A stretch of 64,000 bases of DNA from Pyrobaculum sp. 3827-6 (GTDB lineage: Archaea; Thermoproteota; Thermoprotei; Thermoproteales; Thermoproteaceae), in contig NZ_JAOTQN010000005.1 in assembly GCF_025641885.1 (NCBI RefSeq), positions 62,001-126,000 of the forward strand, read 5' to 3'. A program made the translations under genes and the position numbers. Below, piece after piece: positions 1 to 10,010 of the stretch. Below the pieces are notes generated by a model that worked only from the letters and a program-made list of their open reading frames with translations, ran no database searches and was not told the origin of the DNA. Within the stretch, counting starts at the first letter, position 1. Every line of letters begins with the position of its first letter.

Positions 1-625
1 ACTCATCTATCGTATTTCCAAACCCCCTCTTGAGCAGTACGGGCTTACCCGCCCGCCCCAGTTTTTTAAGAAGGGTGAAGTTCTGCATGTTCCGCGCCCC
101 CACCTGGATGGCGTCTGCGTACTTAGCCACCAGGGGGAGGTCCTCAGGGTCCATCAGCTCGGTGGTGATGGGGAGGCCCGTGGCGTCTCTCGCCTTGGCT
201 AAGAGGACGAGGCCTCTCTCTCCGAGCCCCTGGAAGGTATACGGGCTTGTCCTGGGCTTGAAGGCGCCGCCTCTCAACGCGTCGCCGCCGGCCTCCTTCA
301 CCACCTTAGCCGTCGACAAGATCTGCTCCTCTGTCTCCACAGAGCAGGGCCCCGCTATTATGAAGATCTTCCCCTCTCTAATTTCCCTATCCCCAATCTT
401 AACCGGCGTGGGGTCGCGCTTCCACTGTCTAGAGACCAGCTGGTAGTCGGTTTTCAGATCCACCACGGCCTTGACGGGCGTCTTCAGCCCCTCGACTTTG
501 GAGCCGGGCGGCGTGGCCACTATGTAGTTGCCCCAGAGCTCTACATACCACGCCGGGACTCCCCTGGACTCTATCTCCTCCCTCAACGCACGTCCCCTCT
601 CACGCGTGTCGGCGATATAGAGCAT
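1..625 (-). CDS. aroF: 3-deoxy-7-phosphoheptulonate (DAHP) synthase, 3' end missing
   Basis: First enzyme of the shikimate pathway: condenses phosphoenolpyruvate with erythrose 4-phosphate. About 208 codons are visible and the reading frame runs off the left edge. An N-terminal extension of about 85 residues is followed by the barrel start IAGPCSVE and by [11 protein letters not shown], both typical of the KDO8P-synthase-like (type I beta) DAHP synthases of archaea and Bacillus. The ATG at 625 lies about 22 nt below a TATA-like GCTATAAAG (644-652), which itself falls in the 3' end of the TyrRS gene, so this gene probably has its own leaderless transcript. It belongs to the aro cluster with 2497-5661 and 10036-11930. 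Confidence 0.93.
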   Translation of the reverse strand, partial: MLYIADTRERGRALREEIESRGVPAWYVELWGNYIVATPPGSKVEGLKTPVKAVVDLKTDYQLVSRQWKRDPTPVKIGDREIREGKIFIIAGPCSVETEEQILSTAKVVKEAGGDALRGGAFKPRTSPYTFQGLGERGLVLLAKARDATGLPITTELMDPEDLPLVAKYADAIQVGARNMQNFTLLKKLGRAGKPVLLKRGFGNTIDE

Positions 626-651
626 ATGTAGAGAAACCTCGGTCTTTATAG

Positions 652-1599
652 CTATTTCAGCTTTGTGAGTAGCTCCACGAGGGCCGTGGACACCGCCTCT
701 TTTAGGGCCTGGGGCGTCGCGGTCCCATCTCTGTAGTCTTTCTCTAGCGCCTCGGCTGATTCGTACCTCCTCCCGCCGACCTCCAGAGGCCCTCCGTATG
801 GAATCAAGAGGTGGGCCGCTATTTCAAACACCGGGTTGAATCTAGTCTCTTTTGGGGGGCAGTAGGCGGCCCACACCTTTCGCCTTACCTCCTCCTCTGA
901 GTCGGTTATGAATATGGCGCTCTGGGGCTTCGACTTGGACATTTTATACATGGCGTAGACCTCGTCTATCTCTCTGTGGCTACCCTCCATCCTGCCGGTG
1001 CCGGACAGCGACGTGATTATCGGAGTGTGGAGCGCCACGGGCTTCTTGAAGCCCAGCTTCTCCGCCACGTCGCGGGCCAGCATGTGGGCCCTCCGCTGGT
1101 CCATGCCCCCCACCGCCACGTCCACCCCAAGGTAGAATATGTCGGCCACCTGCATAATGGGGTATAGCAACTTGGAGAAGTCTAGCTCCACCTCCTCAGC
1201 CCGCCTCCCCATGACAGGCGTGGCCCTCCTCACCCTGGCCAGAGAGGTCTCCTTTGCGATCTTCACCACCAGCTCCCAGTACCTGGGGTCTTTCGCCACC
1301 TCGTCGCCGTAGACGTATCTAAACCTGCCGATTTTGTCCAGCACGGCCCTGATCTTCTCGCCCTGGGCCCTGAGCTCCTCCACAGACCCCTTGTCGTTTA
1401 TCCACGCGTGCCACGTGGCCACCAGCACCACCACGTCGAAGCCAGCCTCCTTGAGCTCCGCCAGCTTGTAGGCCCAGATAAGCCACCCGATGTGTATAGG
1501 CCACAGCGGCTCGAAGCCTAGATACGCCAAGCCGCCCCTCAGCGCCTTAAACTCCTCGACGGTCACCACCTCCTCTATATTTCTCAGAAGCTTCTCCAT
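652..1599 (-). CDS. tyrS: Tyrosyl-tRNA synthetase
   Basis: Class I aminoacyl-tRNA synthetase charging tRNA-Tyr in the cytoplasm; 315 aa, the normal compact archaeal size. The HIGH-type motif is HIGW at residues 36-39 and the KMSKS loop is at 219-223. The stretch YPIMQVAD (146-153) carries the Tyr, Gln and Asp that contact tyrosine in the Methanocaldococcus enzyme, followed by [12 protein letters not shown], which separates it from TrpRS. The ATG at 1599 follows a TATA-like TTAATAAATAG (1617-1627). It is divergent from the transketolase genes, whose rightward promoter starts about 50 bp away. Confidence 0.92.
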   Translation of the reverse strand: MEKLLRNIEEVVTVEEFKALRGGLAYLGFEPLWPIHIGWLIWAYKLAELKEAGFDVVVLVATWHAWINDKGSVEELRAQGEKIRAVLDKIGRFRYVYGDEVAKDPRYWELVVKIAKETSLARVRRATPVMGRRAEEVELDFSKLLYPIMQVADIFYLGVDVAVGGMDQRRAHMLARDVAEKLGFKKPVALHTPIITSLSGTGRMEGSHREIDEVYAMYKMSKSKPQSAIFITDSEEEVRRKVWAAYCPPKETRFNPVFEIAAHLLIPYGGPLEVGGRRYESAEALEKDYRDGTATPQALKEAVSTALVELLTKLK

Positions 1600-1699
1600 A
1601 GAGGAGCCACCTCACCTATTTATTAAGATGTTGCCTAGGTCAAAGGTTAAATATGGCTGTTTTCGTCAGTTACATGTCCCAGGGGTATCTGCTGTCGGG

Positions 1700-2503
1700 G
1701 TGGAGAGGAGGGCCTCGGAGCTTGAGCCTCTGATCTGCAAGGCTAGGAGGTATGTCGTGTTGATGGCCGGCTACGACCCCGGCATACACCTCGGCTCCTC
1801 CCTCTCGGTTATGGAGATAGTGGCGGCGCTGTACGGCACCGGCCGGGTGAAGTTCAACGTGGCCAACGGGGTTCACAACCGTAACTACTTCGTGCTGTCG
1901 AAGGGGCACGCCATACACGCGGTCTACGCCCTGGCCGCCGCCATGGGCTACCTCACCCTCGACGAGCTTAGGGAGACTGGTAGCCTTGGGAGCCGCCTCC
2001 AGAACCACCCAGAGGTGGACACGCCTTTTGTGGACGTGGCGAACTCCGGGTCGCTGGGGCAGGGTATTAGCCTCGCCGTGGGGCTGGCCCTCGGCCTGAA
2101 GATCAGAGGCGAGAAGGGCAGGGTCTATCTAGTGGTGGGCGACGGGGAGCTTGACGAGGGGCAGAGCTGGGAGTCCTTCGCCGTGGCGGCCCACTACGGC
2201 TTGACTAACCTAGTCACCATCGTCGACCTCAACGGAGTGCAGCTAGACGGACACAGCGAGGAGGTTTTGAGGAAGGGGGACCTGGCGGGTAGGTTTAGGT
2301 CGCTGGGCTACGAGGTGTTTGAGGTCGACGGCCACGACGTGGGCCAGATAGTATCTGCTCTAGAGAGAGCTGAAAACGCCGGGAGGCCCGCAGTGGTTAT
2401 TGCAAAGACGGTGAGGGGGAGGGGGGTGGCGGAGATAGAGGACACCGCCAAGCAGAGGCTTTCGAGAGACGACGCCCTTAGATACGCGGGGAATATATGC
2501 TAG
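1700..2503 (+). CDS. Transketolase, N-terminal (TPP-binding) subunit
   Basis: First half of a split archaeal transketolase, which here probably makes erythrose 4-phosphate for DAHP synthase. With the GTG start at 1700 the protein is 267 aa. The thiamine-diphosphate motif begins GDGE at about 147-150 and ends near a conserved Asn in VDLNG. The open frame extends back to 1490, but a TATA-like TTAAATAT at 1647-1654 lies inside that extension, so the GTG at 1700 fits better; it also starts the protein where homologues start. The stop overlaps the ATG of the C-terminal subunit by 7 nt, implying coupled translation. Confidence 0.88.
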   Translation: MERRASELEPLICKARRYVVLMAGYDPGIHLGSSLSVMEIVAALYGTGRVKFNVANGVHNRNYFVLSKGHAIHAVYALAAAMGYLTLDELRETGSLGSRLQNHPEVDTPFVDVANSGSLGQGISLAVGLALGLKIRGEKGRVYLVVGDGELDEGQSWESFAVAAHYGLTNLVTIVDLNGVQLDGHSEEVLRKGDLAGRFRSLGYEVFEVDGHDVGQIVSALERAENAGRPAVVIAKTVRGRGVAEIEDTAKQRLSRDDALRYAGNIC

Positions 2504-3441
2504 ACATAGAGTCTCTAACCCCCAGGGAGGCGCTGGGGCGGGCTCTGGCGGATCTAGGCGACTTGAGGCAAGACGTCGTCGTCCTCGCCGCAGACACCGG
2601 TGAGACCACCCGCGCCAAGTTCTTCGCCGAGAGGCACCCCGGGAGGTTTTTCAACGTGGGCATCGCGGAGCAGTCGCTGGTGGGCATCGCCGCGGGGCTC
2701 GCCATAGCAGGGTTTATGCCCTACGCCCTGACCTTCGCCGCCTTTATGACAAGGGCGTGGGAGCAGGCGAGGAACTCCGTCGATAGGCTCGCCCTGCCGG
2801 TGCGCCTAGTGGGGACGCACGCAGGCTTCGCAGATGCGTACGACGGCCCCTCCCACCAGGCGCTGGAGGACATAGCCCTATTCCGGGTCCTGCCGAACTT
2901 CACGGTGATCGCCCCGGCCGATTCCTGCGAGGTGTACAAGGCCGTCACGGCCTCGGCGGCTTTGAAGGGCCCTGTCTACATAAGGGTGGGGAGGGATTTC
3001 CACATACCCACCACCTGCGGGCTGTACGACAGGTTTGAGGTGGGGCGGGCCTACACAGTCGCGGATGGGGGCGACGTGGCTATATTCACCACGGGTGCTG
3101 TGTTGCCCTTCGCCGTGGAGGCGGCCCAGCTGTTGAGAGACAGGGGGGTTTCCGCCGCCGTCGTGCACTTCCCCACAGTGAAGCCGCTGGACTACTCAGC
3201 CGTAGAGAAATACGCCGCTTCTGCCGGCGCTGTGTTGACCGTGGAGGAGCACATGGTCTACGGAGGCTTCGGCTCCGCAGTCGCCGAGTATCTATCGCAG
3301 ACTAGGCCTACTAAGATGGCTATAATGGGGCTTAAGTCCTACGGGAGGACAGCCAAGAGCCCCCAGGAGCTGTACCAGTACTTCGGCCTCACGCCTGAGA
3401 ACATAGCGGCGAGGGCTGAGGAGCTGGTTAAGCTGAGATGA
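2497..3441 (+). CDS. Transketolase, C-terminal subunit
   Basis: Second half of the split transketolase: pyrimidine-binding domain followed by the transketolase C-terminal domain, 314 aa. Visible landmarks are the start [20 protein letters not shown], the [15 protein letters not shown] helix that carries the catalytic Glu, the [19 protein letters not shown] loop, and the C-terminal domain beginning near [13 protein letters not shown]. It overlaps the upstream subunit by 7 nt and the downstream aroB by 4 nt, so 1700-5661 reads as one operon. Confidence 0.9.
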   Translation: MLDIESLTPREALGRALADLGDLRQDVVVLAADTGETTRAKFFAERHPGRFFNVGIAEQSLVGIAAGLAIAGFMPYALTFAAFMTRAWEQARNSVDRLALPVRLVGTHAGFADAYDGPSHQALEDIALFRVLPNFTVIAPADSCEVYKAVTASAALKGPVYIRVGRDFHIPTTCGLYDRFEVGRAYTVADGGDVAIFTTGAVLPFAVEAAQLLRDRGVSAAVVHFPTVKPLDYSAVEKYAASAGAVLTVEEHMVYGGFGSAVAEYLSQTRPTKMAIMGLKSYGRTAKSPQELYQYFGLTPENIAARAEELVKLR

Positions 3442-4460
3442 GGAGGTTTTACTACAGACACAGCAGGGGGGTCACCGAGGTGGTGGTGGGGAGGGGGGTC
3501 AACTATAGCGATTACGTGGAAAGGCCGGTGGTTGTAATTGAGGAGGGGCTTAGAAACCCCCTCCCCGGCGCGCCCGCCCTGGTGCTGAGAGGCGGGGAGT
3601 CTGTAAAAAGCCTCGATGTGTTGACTCAAGTATACCAGTTCCTCCACGACGCAGAGGCAGATAGGAGCACCACCCTCGTGGCAGTGGGCGGGGGGGCCCT
3701 GCTCGACTTGGCCACCTTCGCCGCGGGGACGTATATGAGGGGCATACCCCTAGTCCAGGTACCCACTACGCTACTGGCCATGGTGGACGCCGCGCTGGGA
3801 GGCAAAGGCGCGGTGGACTGGGGCCCGGTGAAGAACCTCGTGGGGGTGTTTCACCAACCCGCCGCGGTTCTCGGCGACTTGGAGTGGATCGGCTCACTGC
3901 CGCAGAGGATCTACATATCCGCCTTTGCCGAGGTCGTCAAGTACGGAGTGGCGCTGGACGGCGACTTCTACGAGTGGCTCAGGCGCAACGTCGACCCCCT
4001 CCTCGGGAGATCTGAAGCCGAGCTTGAGGAGGCGGTTTTCCGCTCCCTTAGGCTGAAGGCGGCTGTTGTGGAGGCTGACGAGTTCGAGGAGAGGGGGATT
4101 AGGCAGGTGCTGAACGTCGGCCACACGGTGGGCCACGCGCTGGAGCGCGTCCTCGGCTTGCTACACGGCGAGGCCGTGTCGCTTGGCATCGTCGCAGAGC
4201 TCCGCCTGTGGGCGAAGCTCGGGTACCTAGCAGAGAGGTACGCCGAGGAGGTGAGGGCCCTCCTCGCCGCGTTCGGACTCCCCACGGAGGTTAAGGCAGG
4301 CAGAGAGCAGGTCGAGGCGGCTAAGCGCCTCGTTAGGTACGACAAGAAGAGGAGGGGGGACTACATATACGTCCCGGTGGTGGTTAGGCCCGGCAGGTGG
4401 TTTCTAGAGAGGCTGAGGCCTGGGGAGGTGGCCGAGGCTGTGGAGTATGTACTGTCTTGA
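3438..4460 (+). CDS. aroB: 3-Dehydroquinate synthase
   Basis: Second shikimate-pathway step, NAD- and Zn-dependent conversion of DAHP to 3-dehydroquinate; 340 aa. Evidence: the NAD-binding [19 protein letters not shown], the [20 protein letters not shown] loop with the active-site Asp and Lys, and three metal ligands in AEVVKYG (Glu), [11 protein letters not shown] (His) and [10 protein letters not shown] (His). The ATG overlaps the transketolase stop as ATGA, and the 3' end overlaps aroA by 14 nt. Confidence 0.94.
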   Translation: MRRFYYRHSRGVTEVVVGRGVNYSDYVERPVVVIEEGLRNPLPGAPALVLRGGESVKSLDVLTQVYQFLHDAEADRSTTLVAVGGGALLDLATFAAGTYMRGIPLVQVPTTLLAMVDAALGGKGAVDWGPVKNLVGVFHQPAAVLGDLEWIGSLPQRIYISAFAEVVKYGVALDGDFYEWLRRNVDPLLGRSEAELEEAVFRSLRLKAAVVEADEFEERGIRQVLNVGHTVGHALERVLGLLHGEAVSLGIVAELRLWAKLGYLAERYAEEVRALLAAFGLPTEVKAGREQVEAAKRLVRYDKKRRGDYIYVPVVVRPGRWFLERLRPGEVAEAVEYVLS

Positions 4461-5661
4461 GGCTGGGCGTCTAGAGGGGAGGTTCGCGATGCCCCCTTCG
4501 AAGCCGATGGCGCAGAGGCTTCTCCTCGCCTCGGCGCTGGCAGAGGGGGAGACCGTCGTGAGGGGCGTCGAGTGGAGCGACGACGCTGTGGCTATGCTCA
4601 GGGCCATACAGCCCGTCTCAGTCCTTAGGGTGAGGGGGAGCGACGTCGTTATCTCTCGGCGTGAGCCTGACTTCTATAGAGCCTTCAGCGTGGGCGAGAG
4701 CGGCTTCACGCTTAGAACAGCCGTCGCCGTCTACGCCGGCGTGCCCGGCTTAACCGCGGTGTACTTCGGAGGCACCCTCAGGGGGAGGCCGATAGACGAC
4801 TTAATAGCCGTGTTGAAGAGGCTGACGGAAGTGGTTAAGTTGCCGGGTGCCGTGGTTATACGGGGCAGAAGGCTGGGGAGGTTTGGAGTTGAGGTGAGGG
4901 CCGACGTCTCTTCTCAGTACATATCCGGCTTGATGTTCCTAGCCGCGGCTGGGGAGGGCGGCGTAATTACGCCCGTCGGCGAGAGGAAGTCGTGGAGTTT
5001 TGTAGAAGCCACGGCAGATGTGTTGAGGCTCTTTGGGGCCAAGGTGGAGCTCGGCGACGTCGTTGCAGTAGACGGCGGGCTGAGGAGCCCCGGGGAGGTG
5101 GACGTGCCGGGGGACTTCAGCCTAGCCTCCTACCTGGCGGTGGCGGCGGTGGCCACCGGGGGAGAGGTGGAGCTGACGGGCCACCTAACTAAGCTCGACG
5201 CTACGCTTGTAGATATCTTCAGAGCCATGGGGGCAGACGTCAGTTATGATGGACATGCGGTCAAGGCTAGGGGGGCCTTTACAAAAGGCGTTGAGGTGGA
5301 TCTAGGCGGGAACCCTGACTTGGTGATGCCGGTGGCGCTAGCCGCCGCTGTTGTAGAAGACGTGTCGATTATAAGAGGCGTAGAGCATCTACGCTTCAAG
5401 GAGAGCGATAGGATAGCCACGGTCGCCGACGTCTTGGAGAGGCTCGGCGTAGACGTCCAGTATAGAGATGGGGCTCTGCATATCCGCGGCCCCCCCAGGC
5501 GGAGAGGCGTTGAGTTCAAATCACATGGGGATCACCGAATTGGGATAATGGCGCTGGCCGCGTCTAGAATCGTGGGGGGCTGCGTAGATGACATAGGGCC
5601 CGTCGCCAAGTCCTGGCCCTCGGCCGTGTTGTACTTCGCCGCGGGGGAAATCAATAAATAG
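4447..5661 (+). CDS. aroA: 5-Enolpyruvylshikimate-3-phosphate synthase
   Basis: Joins shikimate 3-phosphate and phosphoenolpyruvate; 404 aa, slightly shorter than bacterial enzymes, as in other archaea. Seen in order: PPSKPMAQR (substrate-binding Lys), GESGFTLRT (variant of the GxSGTTxR loop), [12 protein letters not shown], the catalytic Asp loop [21 protein letters not shown] and the C-terminal [15 protein letters not shown]. The ATG at 4447 lies inside the end of aroB, so translation is probably coupled. No shikimate kinase gene, needed to make its substrate, is found in the window. Confidence 0.94.
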   Translation: MYCLEAGRLEGRFAMPPSKPMAQRLLLASALAEGETVVRGVEWSDDAVAMLRAIQPVSVLRVRGSDVVISRREPDFYRAFSVGESGFTLRTAVAVYAGVPGLTAVYFGGTLRGRPIDDLIAVLKRLTEVVKLPGAVVIRGRRLGRFGVEVRADVSSQYISGLMFLAAAGEGGVITPVGERKSWSFVEATADVLRLFGAKVELGDVVAVDGGLRSPGEVDVPGDFSLASYLAVAAVATGGEVELTGHLTKLDATLVDIFRAMGADVSYDGHAVKARGAFTKGVEVDLGGNPDLVMPVALAAAVVEDVSIIRGVEHLRFKESDRIATVADVLERLGVDVQYRDGALHIRGPPRRRGVEFKSHGDHRIGIMALAASRIVGGCVDDIGPVAKSWPSAVLYFAAGEINK

Positions 5662-5680
5662 CCGGCATGTGGGGAGAGGC

Positions 5681-6625
5681 ATGAGAATTGTCGTCACAGG
5701 CGGGGCGGGCTTCATCGGGAGCCACCTAGTGGACCGCTTGGTGGAGATGGGGCATGACGTAGCGGTGGTGGATAACTTGTCAAGCGGGAGGAGGGAGTTT
5801 GTAAACAAGGCCGCTGAACTGCACGTAAGAGATTTAAAAGACGCAGACTGGGGCGTCGGCATCCGCGGAGAGGTGGTCTTCCACTTCGCGGCTAATCCAG
5901 AGGTTAGACTATCCACAACCGAGCCCGTGGTTCACTTCAATGAGAACGTACTCGCCACTTTTAACGTGCTTGAGTGGGCGAGGCAGACGGGCGTGAGGAC
6001 AGTGGTATTCGCCTCGTCGTCCACTGTGTACGGCGACGCCGAGGTTATACCGACGCCGGAGGAGGCGCCTTATAAGCCGATTTCCGTCTACGGCGCCGCC
6101 AAGGCGGCTGGGGAGGTTATGTGCGCCACGTACGCCAGGCTCTACGGAATTAAATGCCTGGCGGTTAGATACGCCAACATAATCGGCCCAAGGCTGAGGC
6201 ACGGCGTCATATACGACTTCATTATGAAGCTTAGAAAAAACCCCAACGTGCTGGAGGTGCTGGGCGACGGCACCCAGAGAAAGAGCTACCTCTACATAAC
6301 AGACGCCGTGGACGCCACTATCCAAGCCTGGCAAAAACTAGAAGAGGAGAAGGAGCCATACATGGCGCTCAACGTGGGGAATCTAGACGCCGTTAGAGTT
6401 CTCGACATCGCCCAGATAGTGTCGGAGGTCCTCGGCCTGAGGCCCGAGATTAGGCTAGTGCCGGCGACTGCAGACGGGAGGGGGTGGCCCGGCGATGTTA
6501 AATACATGACGCTGTCAATATCAAAGCTGATGAAGCTGACAGGCTGGAGGCCGGCCATGACCAGCGCTGAGGCCGTTAGGAAAACAGCCGAGGACTTGGC
6601 GAGGGAGCTATGGCAGACACTGTAA
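5681..6625 (+). CDS. galE: UDP-glucose/galactose 4-epimerase (extended SDR)
   Basis: NAD-dependent nucleotide-sugar epimerase supplying galactose units for glycans. From the ATG at 5681 (preceded by GGGGAG) the protein is 314 aa. The Rossmann glycine motif GGAGFIGS is at 7-14; the catalytic triad is Ser near 113, Tyr137 and Lys141 in SVYGAAKAAGE. It resembles from memory the crystallised Pyrobaculum calidifontis GalE, the main clue to genus. It starts 19 bp after aroA and may be co-transcribed with the aro genes. Confidence 0.92.
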   Translation: MRIVVTGGAGFIGSHLVDRLVEMGHDVAVVDNLSSGRREFVNKAAELHVRDLKDADWGVGIRGEVVFHFAANPEVRLSTTEPVVHFNENVLATFNVLEWARQTGVRTVVFASSSTVYGDAEVIPTPEEAPYKPISVYGAAKAAGEVMCATYARLYGIKCLAVRYANIIGPRLRHGVIYDFIMKLRKNPNVLEVLGDGTQRKSYLYITDAVDATIQAWQKLEEEKEPYMALNVGNLDAVRVLDIAQIVSEVLGLRPEIRLVPATADGRGWPGDVKYMTLSISKLMKLTGWRPAMTSAEAVRKTAEDLARELWQTL

Positions 6626-6699
6626 TATCAGCCGCACTCCTCGCGGCGGTGATAATCTACACCTGGCTCAGACACCGCAGGTCTAGCTGCCGATCTTGA
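6610..6699 (+). CDS. Possible 29-aa single-span membrane peptide
   Basis: An ATG at 6610, inside the end of galE in another frame, opens a 29-codon frame. It encodes a short polar start, a hydrophobic span (VISAALLAAVIIYTWL) and a basic tail RHRRSSCRS. The layout fits a type II/III membrane peptide translationally coupled to galE. It overlaps the 3' end of the convergent dehydrogenase gene by 17 bp. No homologue is recognised and it may be fortuitous. Confidence 0.22.
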   Translation: MADTVISAALLAAVIIYTWLRHRRSSCRS

Positions 6700-7678
6700 C
6701 AACTCTCCTGCCGATGTGAGACGCCTTGGGGGTCTCCTCCAGCAACCTCGGCAGTTCGGCAAAGCTGTGAGTTGTGTATACGGGCTTCACGGCGCCCGTC
6801 GCCAGTAGCCGAAGAGCCTCCTGCAGATCTGCCCTCCCTCCCTGCAGTACGGGGAGGAGCTCCACCTCCTTTAGGATTAGCAGGCCAAGCGCGATGGGAG
6901 TCGGCTGGGGGTCCACGTTGCCTATAAGCGCTATCCTGCCGCCCCAGTTCACGGCGCGTATAGTCTGCTCCAGCGTAGGCCCCCCGACGGACTCAACAGC
7001 GCCGTCCGCGCCCCCCAGTTTCTTAACCTCGTCAGCAAAAGATTTCCCAGTAATCACGTGGTCTGCGTATTTAGCCACGTATTCAGCCTTCTGGGGGCTT
7101 GTAACCGCCACGACCCTCGCGCCGTATGCCCTGGCGATCTGCACCGCGTGTATCCCCACGCCGCCGCCCGCCCCCGTGACTAATACCTGGCGACCAGGGG
7201 AGACGCCTATCTTCCTCACGCCCCTAACCACGGTGGACAAGACACAAGCGGCGTAGGAAGCCGCCTCGAGAGGCACGCCGGGCGGGATCTTCACAAGCGA
7301 TTTCCTATCCGCAGAGATGTACTCGGCAAAGGCCCCCGGGAGGTCCTCGCCATACACCTTCCTGCTTCTACAGAGGTACTCCCTCCCCGTTCTGCAGAAT
7401 TCACACTCGCCGCAGAATTCATATATCATCCCAGCCACCGCGTCCCCCGGCTTAAACTCGTCGACCCCCTCCCCCACCTCCTCCACCACCCCAGCAAATT
7501 CATGACCGGGGACCACGGGTAGCTTCACCCTTTGAAAGCCCTGCCACGCGAGGTAGTCCCTGTAGCAAACCCCAGCCGCGGCGACTCTAACCAAAACCCT
7601 CCCCGGCCCCGGCTTGGGCTTCTCCAACTCCACGAGGCTGGGGAGCTCTTTAAAATTCTTCAGTAGATACCCCCTCAT
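6683..7678 (-). CDS. Zinc-containing MDR alcohol dehydrogenase, acryloyl-CoA-reductase-like
   Basis: Medium-chain dehydrogenase/reductase of 331 aa. The GroES-like domain has a catalytic-site start GVCYRDYLAW and GHEFAGVVEEVGEGV; a structural-zinc lobe has four cysteines in the span CGECEFCRTGREYLC. The nucleotide-binding domain has GAGGGVGIHAVQIARAYG. The pattern (CYRD, short structural-Zn loop, IGNVDP near the end) is most like the Sulfolobales acryloyl-CoA reductase subgroup, but substrate cannot be read from sequence and a quinone reductase or other alcohol dehydrogenase is possible. The start ATG at 7678 agrees with family length. Confidence 0.8.
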   Translation of the reverse strand: MRGYLLKNFKELPSLVELEKPKPGPGRVLVRVAAAGVCYRDYLAWQGFQRVKLPVVPGHEFAGVVEEVGEGVDEFKPGDAVAGMIYEFCGECEFCRTGREYLCRSRKVYGEDLPGAFAEYISADRKSLVKIPPGVPLEAASYAACVLSTVVRGVRKIGVSPGRQVLVTGAGGGVGIHAVQIARAYGARVVAVTSPQKAEYVAKYADHVITGKSFADEVKKLGGADGAVESVGGPTLEQTIRAVNWGGRIALIGNVDPQPTPIALGLLILKEVELLPVLQGGRADLQEALRLLATGAVKPVYTTHSFAELPRLLEETPKASHIGRRVVKIGS

Positions 7679-7705
7679 TACTGAGGTGCCCCTCCGGGTT
7701 TTTAT

Positions 7706-8821
7706 TTATTCCTCCGCCTCGACGGCCCTTACGCCGATGCCGAAGAGTCTTCTAAACACCCTGTCGATTAGACGTATATAGGCGCCCCTCTGTCCAATAA
7801 ATGCGCCGAATTCGCTCCTCCTTACCTGCACCTGTAGCTCAGGCCCGGCGAAGTCCACATCTGTTATATGTTTAGATATCCAGCCCACGGGGTGTATAGC
7901 CCTAATCCACTGTTTAAAGTCCAGAGACATCTCCAGAAGCCTAAGCCTCGCCCCCACCTCACCCTCAATCGTCTTTATACGCTCGCCACCCCGGCCCACG
8001 ACCCTCCCCAGCTGCCCCTCCTTTACGATGATAATGGCGTCGGGGACGTTCTCCCCCTTAATGCCGAGGGAGTCCTTGTCAGCTCTAAACTCCACCGCGG
8101 TTATTATGTCGGCGTCCGGGGCGAATATCCTCGCGGTTTCGTATATATACCTCTCCGTCTCCGAGAGGTGGCGCTTCCTCATCCTCAGCTCAAGCGCCAG
8201 CTTTATCCCCCGCCTCGCCCCGGGCCTCACGATGTCCTTAACCCCCAGATCCACCACCTCGGCCTTCTCCTCGCCGAGAAGCGCCTCGCGGAGGAGGGTT
8301 GCGCCGTCCTTCTCCGCGTCTGTGGGCTTTTGGAAAATGGGGTCGCCGGCGACGATCATCCTACTCCCCCTCCCCAGCCTTATCAAAATCTCAGCCGCGC
8401 TCTCAGGCCTCACGTTCTGTGCGTCGTCTAGAAAAATCACGCTGTCGTCGAAAGTGCGGCCCCTGAGATAGGAGACGTCGGTCACGATCACCTTCTCCTC
8501 CTTAAGCAAGCCCTCGATGTAGCTCCTCTCGGCGTAGGGCCCCAGTATGTCTTCGAGATAGGCCGCGGCGATGCGGTAGTACATCTCGCCAAGCTTCTCC
8601 GGCGTCAGCACCTCGCCAGTCGCCACATCTACAATAGGCCTCGCGATGATGAGGCGCTTAGCCCTCCCGCCCTCCACCGCCCATATGCCGTAGGCGATGC
8701 TGATAAGCGACTTCCCAGTCCCCGTCGGGCCGAAGAGGCCGACCAGCTCGTTGTTAGGATCCTTCAAGACGTTCACAGCCCTCTCCTGCCCCACCGTCAT
8801 CGGCTTAATCTTGTCAAACAT
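7706..8821 (-). CDS. PhoH-like P-loop ATPase with C-terminal KH RNA-binding domains
   Basis: 371 aa from the ATG at 8821 (the frame is open upstream, but the protein family begins with MFDKIKPMT). The PhoH-type NTPase domain has Walker A GPTGTGKS at 31-38 and Walker B VIFLDDAQN near residue 125. Two KH-type segments follow: one with the GxxG loop GRVVGRGGERIKTI and one near the end with AFIGQRGAYIRLIDR. Such PhoH-KH proteins are conserved in archaea and are presumed to be RNA-dependent ATPases acting in RNA processing or decay; the exact role is unknown. It is divergent from a Nudix gene with only 49 bp between start codons. Confidence 0.85.
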   Translation of the reverse strand: MFDKIKPMTVGQERAVNVLKDPNNELVGLFGPTGTGKSLISIAYGIWAVEGGRAKRLIIARPIVDVATGEVLTPEKLGEMYYRIAAAYLEDILGPYAERSYIEGLLKEEKVIVTDVSYLRGRTFDDSVIFLDDAQNVRPESAAEILIRLGRGSRMIVAGDPIFQKPTDAEKDGATLLREALLGEEKAEVVDLGVKDIVRPGARRGIKLALELRMRKRHLSETERYIYETARIFAPDADIITAVEFRADKDSLGIKGENVPDAIIIVKEGQLGRVVGRGGERIKTIEGEVGARLRLLEMSLDFKQWIRAIHPVGWISKHITDVDFAGPELQVQVRRSEFGAFIGQRGAYIRLIDRVFRRLFGIGVRAVEAEE

Positions 8822-8870
8822 AAGACGCCAGTATAAAAAGAGCTTAAAAACATTGAAATAACCAACGTCG

Positions 8871-9281
8871 ATGGATAGGCCTGCCGTCGCCGTCGCCGCG
8901 GTGGCGGTGAAAAACGGCGAGGTTGTACTAGTCAAGAGGAAGTACCCGCCGAATCCGGGCAAGTGGAGCCTGCCGGGGGGCCGCGTGGAGCTAGGCGAGA
9001 GGCTTGAAGAGGCGGTGCTGAGGGAGTTGAGAGAGGAGACGGGCCTGGCGGGGAGGGTCGTCAGATTCCTCCAGCCCGTCGAGTATATAGAGAGGGAGGG
9101 CCCCCGGGTGAGTTACCACTTCGTAATCCTCGTCTACCTAGTGGAGTTGGAGGGCGACGCCAGCCCCACGGCCAGCGACGACGCGGAGGACGTCGCTGTG
9201 GTGCCGGTTGGGAAGGCTCTTGAGATGGACTTGACAAAAACCACCAGGGATGTTTTGGAGAGGCTACTGTCTGAGTTTTGA
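8871..9281 (+). CDS. Nudix (MutT-type) hydrolase
   Basis: 136-aa nucleoside-diphosphate-X hydrolase. The Nudix box follows G-x5-E-x7-REL-x-EETGL, between residues of about 35 and 57, with all metal-binding Glu present. The N-terminal strand AVAAVAVKNGEVVLVKRK and the SLPGGRVELGE entry are typical of ADP-ribose or nucleotide-clean-up members; substrate is not predictable. ATG at 8871 is about 25 nt below an AT-rich GCTTAAAAAC, and the 3' end overlaps the convergent proC by 18 bp. Confidence 0.88.
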   Translation: MDRPAVAVAAVAVKNGEVVLVKRKYPPNPGKWSLPGGRVELGERLEEAVLRELREETGLAGRVVRFLQPVEYIEREGPRVSYHFVILVYLVELEGDASPTASDDAEDVAVVPVGKALEMDLTKTTRDVLERLLSEF

Positions 9282-9980
9282 AATTCTGAGATAGGCCTCC
9301 TCCACAGCCCTGCCGACTAGCTGCCCTACGGGGGCCATCTCCACAAGCGCCTTTATAGTGGTGCCCCCCGGCGTGGCCACGTACTGCGCCAGCTTCTCCA
9401 GAGAGAATCTATCGTCGAGGGAGGGCATGCTCGCCATTAGGGAGAGGACCACCTCCCTAGCCAAGTCCCAGGGTATCCCTATGTTTACCCCCGCCTTGAT
9501 GAGGGCCGCCGCGAGCTCTGCAACAATTGCGGGGCCGGAGCCGAGCAATACCGTCAACGGGTCTATAAGCCTCTCGTCGACCCAGAAGGTGGGGGCGATG
9601 TAAGACAGCAGTTTGTTAACCTCCTCGTCGTAGGCGCCGGCTACGGCTATGGCTGTCAGCCCCACGTTTGTCATCGCCCTGTAGGGCCTCGACGTGAGTC
9701 TCCTCAGCCACTCCAGGTTGGCTCCTGCGACGAAAGATATGAGAGGCTTATCCACGTAGAAGGTAAGCTCCGGCAGGTTGGCCGGCTTGACGGCGACCAT
9801 AATCACGTCGCTGTTCTCAACGACTAGTCTGTTGTCGGTATACACCTCAAGCCCCAGAGAGGCGAGGCGTTGCCTAGACCTCTCCGTCTTTACAGAGGCG
9901 AGGACCCTCACGCTGTTGCCGTGTAGCCTAAGCGCGATCTGCGAGCCCAACTTACCAGCCCCGATAACCCCAACCGTCAG
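9264..9980 (-). CDS. proC: Pyrroline-5-carboxylate reductase
   Basis: Last step of proline synthesis, NAD(P)H-dependent. The Rossmann motif GVIGAGKLGSQIA is present only if translation starts upstream of the TTG at 9950. The only start-like codon that restores it is a CTG at 9978-9980; the frame is closed by TAA at 10014-10016. The CTG is about 35 nt from the centre of the palindromic TATA box 10011-10020. The C-terminal dimerisation half has LTVLLGSGPAIVAELAAALIKAG and ATPGGTTIKALVEM, characteristic of ProC. The first codon is thus unusual (CTG, or an ATA further up) and uncertain; the assignment itself is solid. Confidence 0.83.
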   Translation of the reverse strand: MTVGVIGAGKLGSQIALRLHGNSVRVLASVKTERSRQRLASLGLEVYTDNRLVVENSDVIMVAVKPANLPELTFYVDKPLISFVAGANLEWLRRLTSRPYRAMTNVGLTAIAVAGAYDEEVNKLLSYIAPTFWVDERLIDPLTVLLGSGPAIVAELAAALIKAGVNIGIPWDLAREVVLSLMASMPSLDDRFSLEKLAQYVATPGGTTIKALVEMAPVGQLVGRAVEEAYLRISKLRQ

Positions 9981-10010
9981 CTGGGGGACGCATGTGACGA
10001 GAAAAACACT

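Noticed and set aside
652-1599. Tryptophanyl-tRNA synthetase
   Set aside because: The YPIMQVAD tyrosine-binding residues and [11 protein letters not shown] fit TyrRS; length also fits the short archaeal TyrRS.
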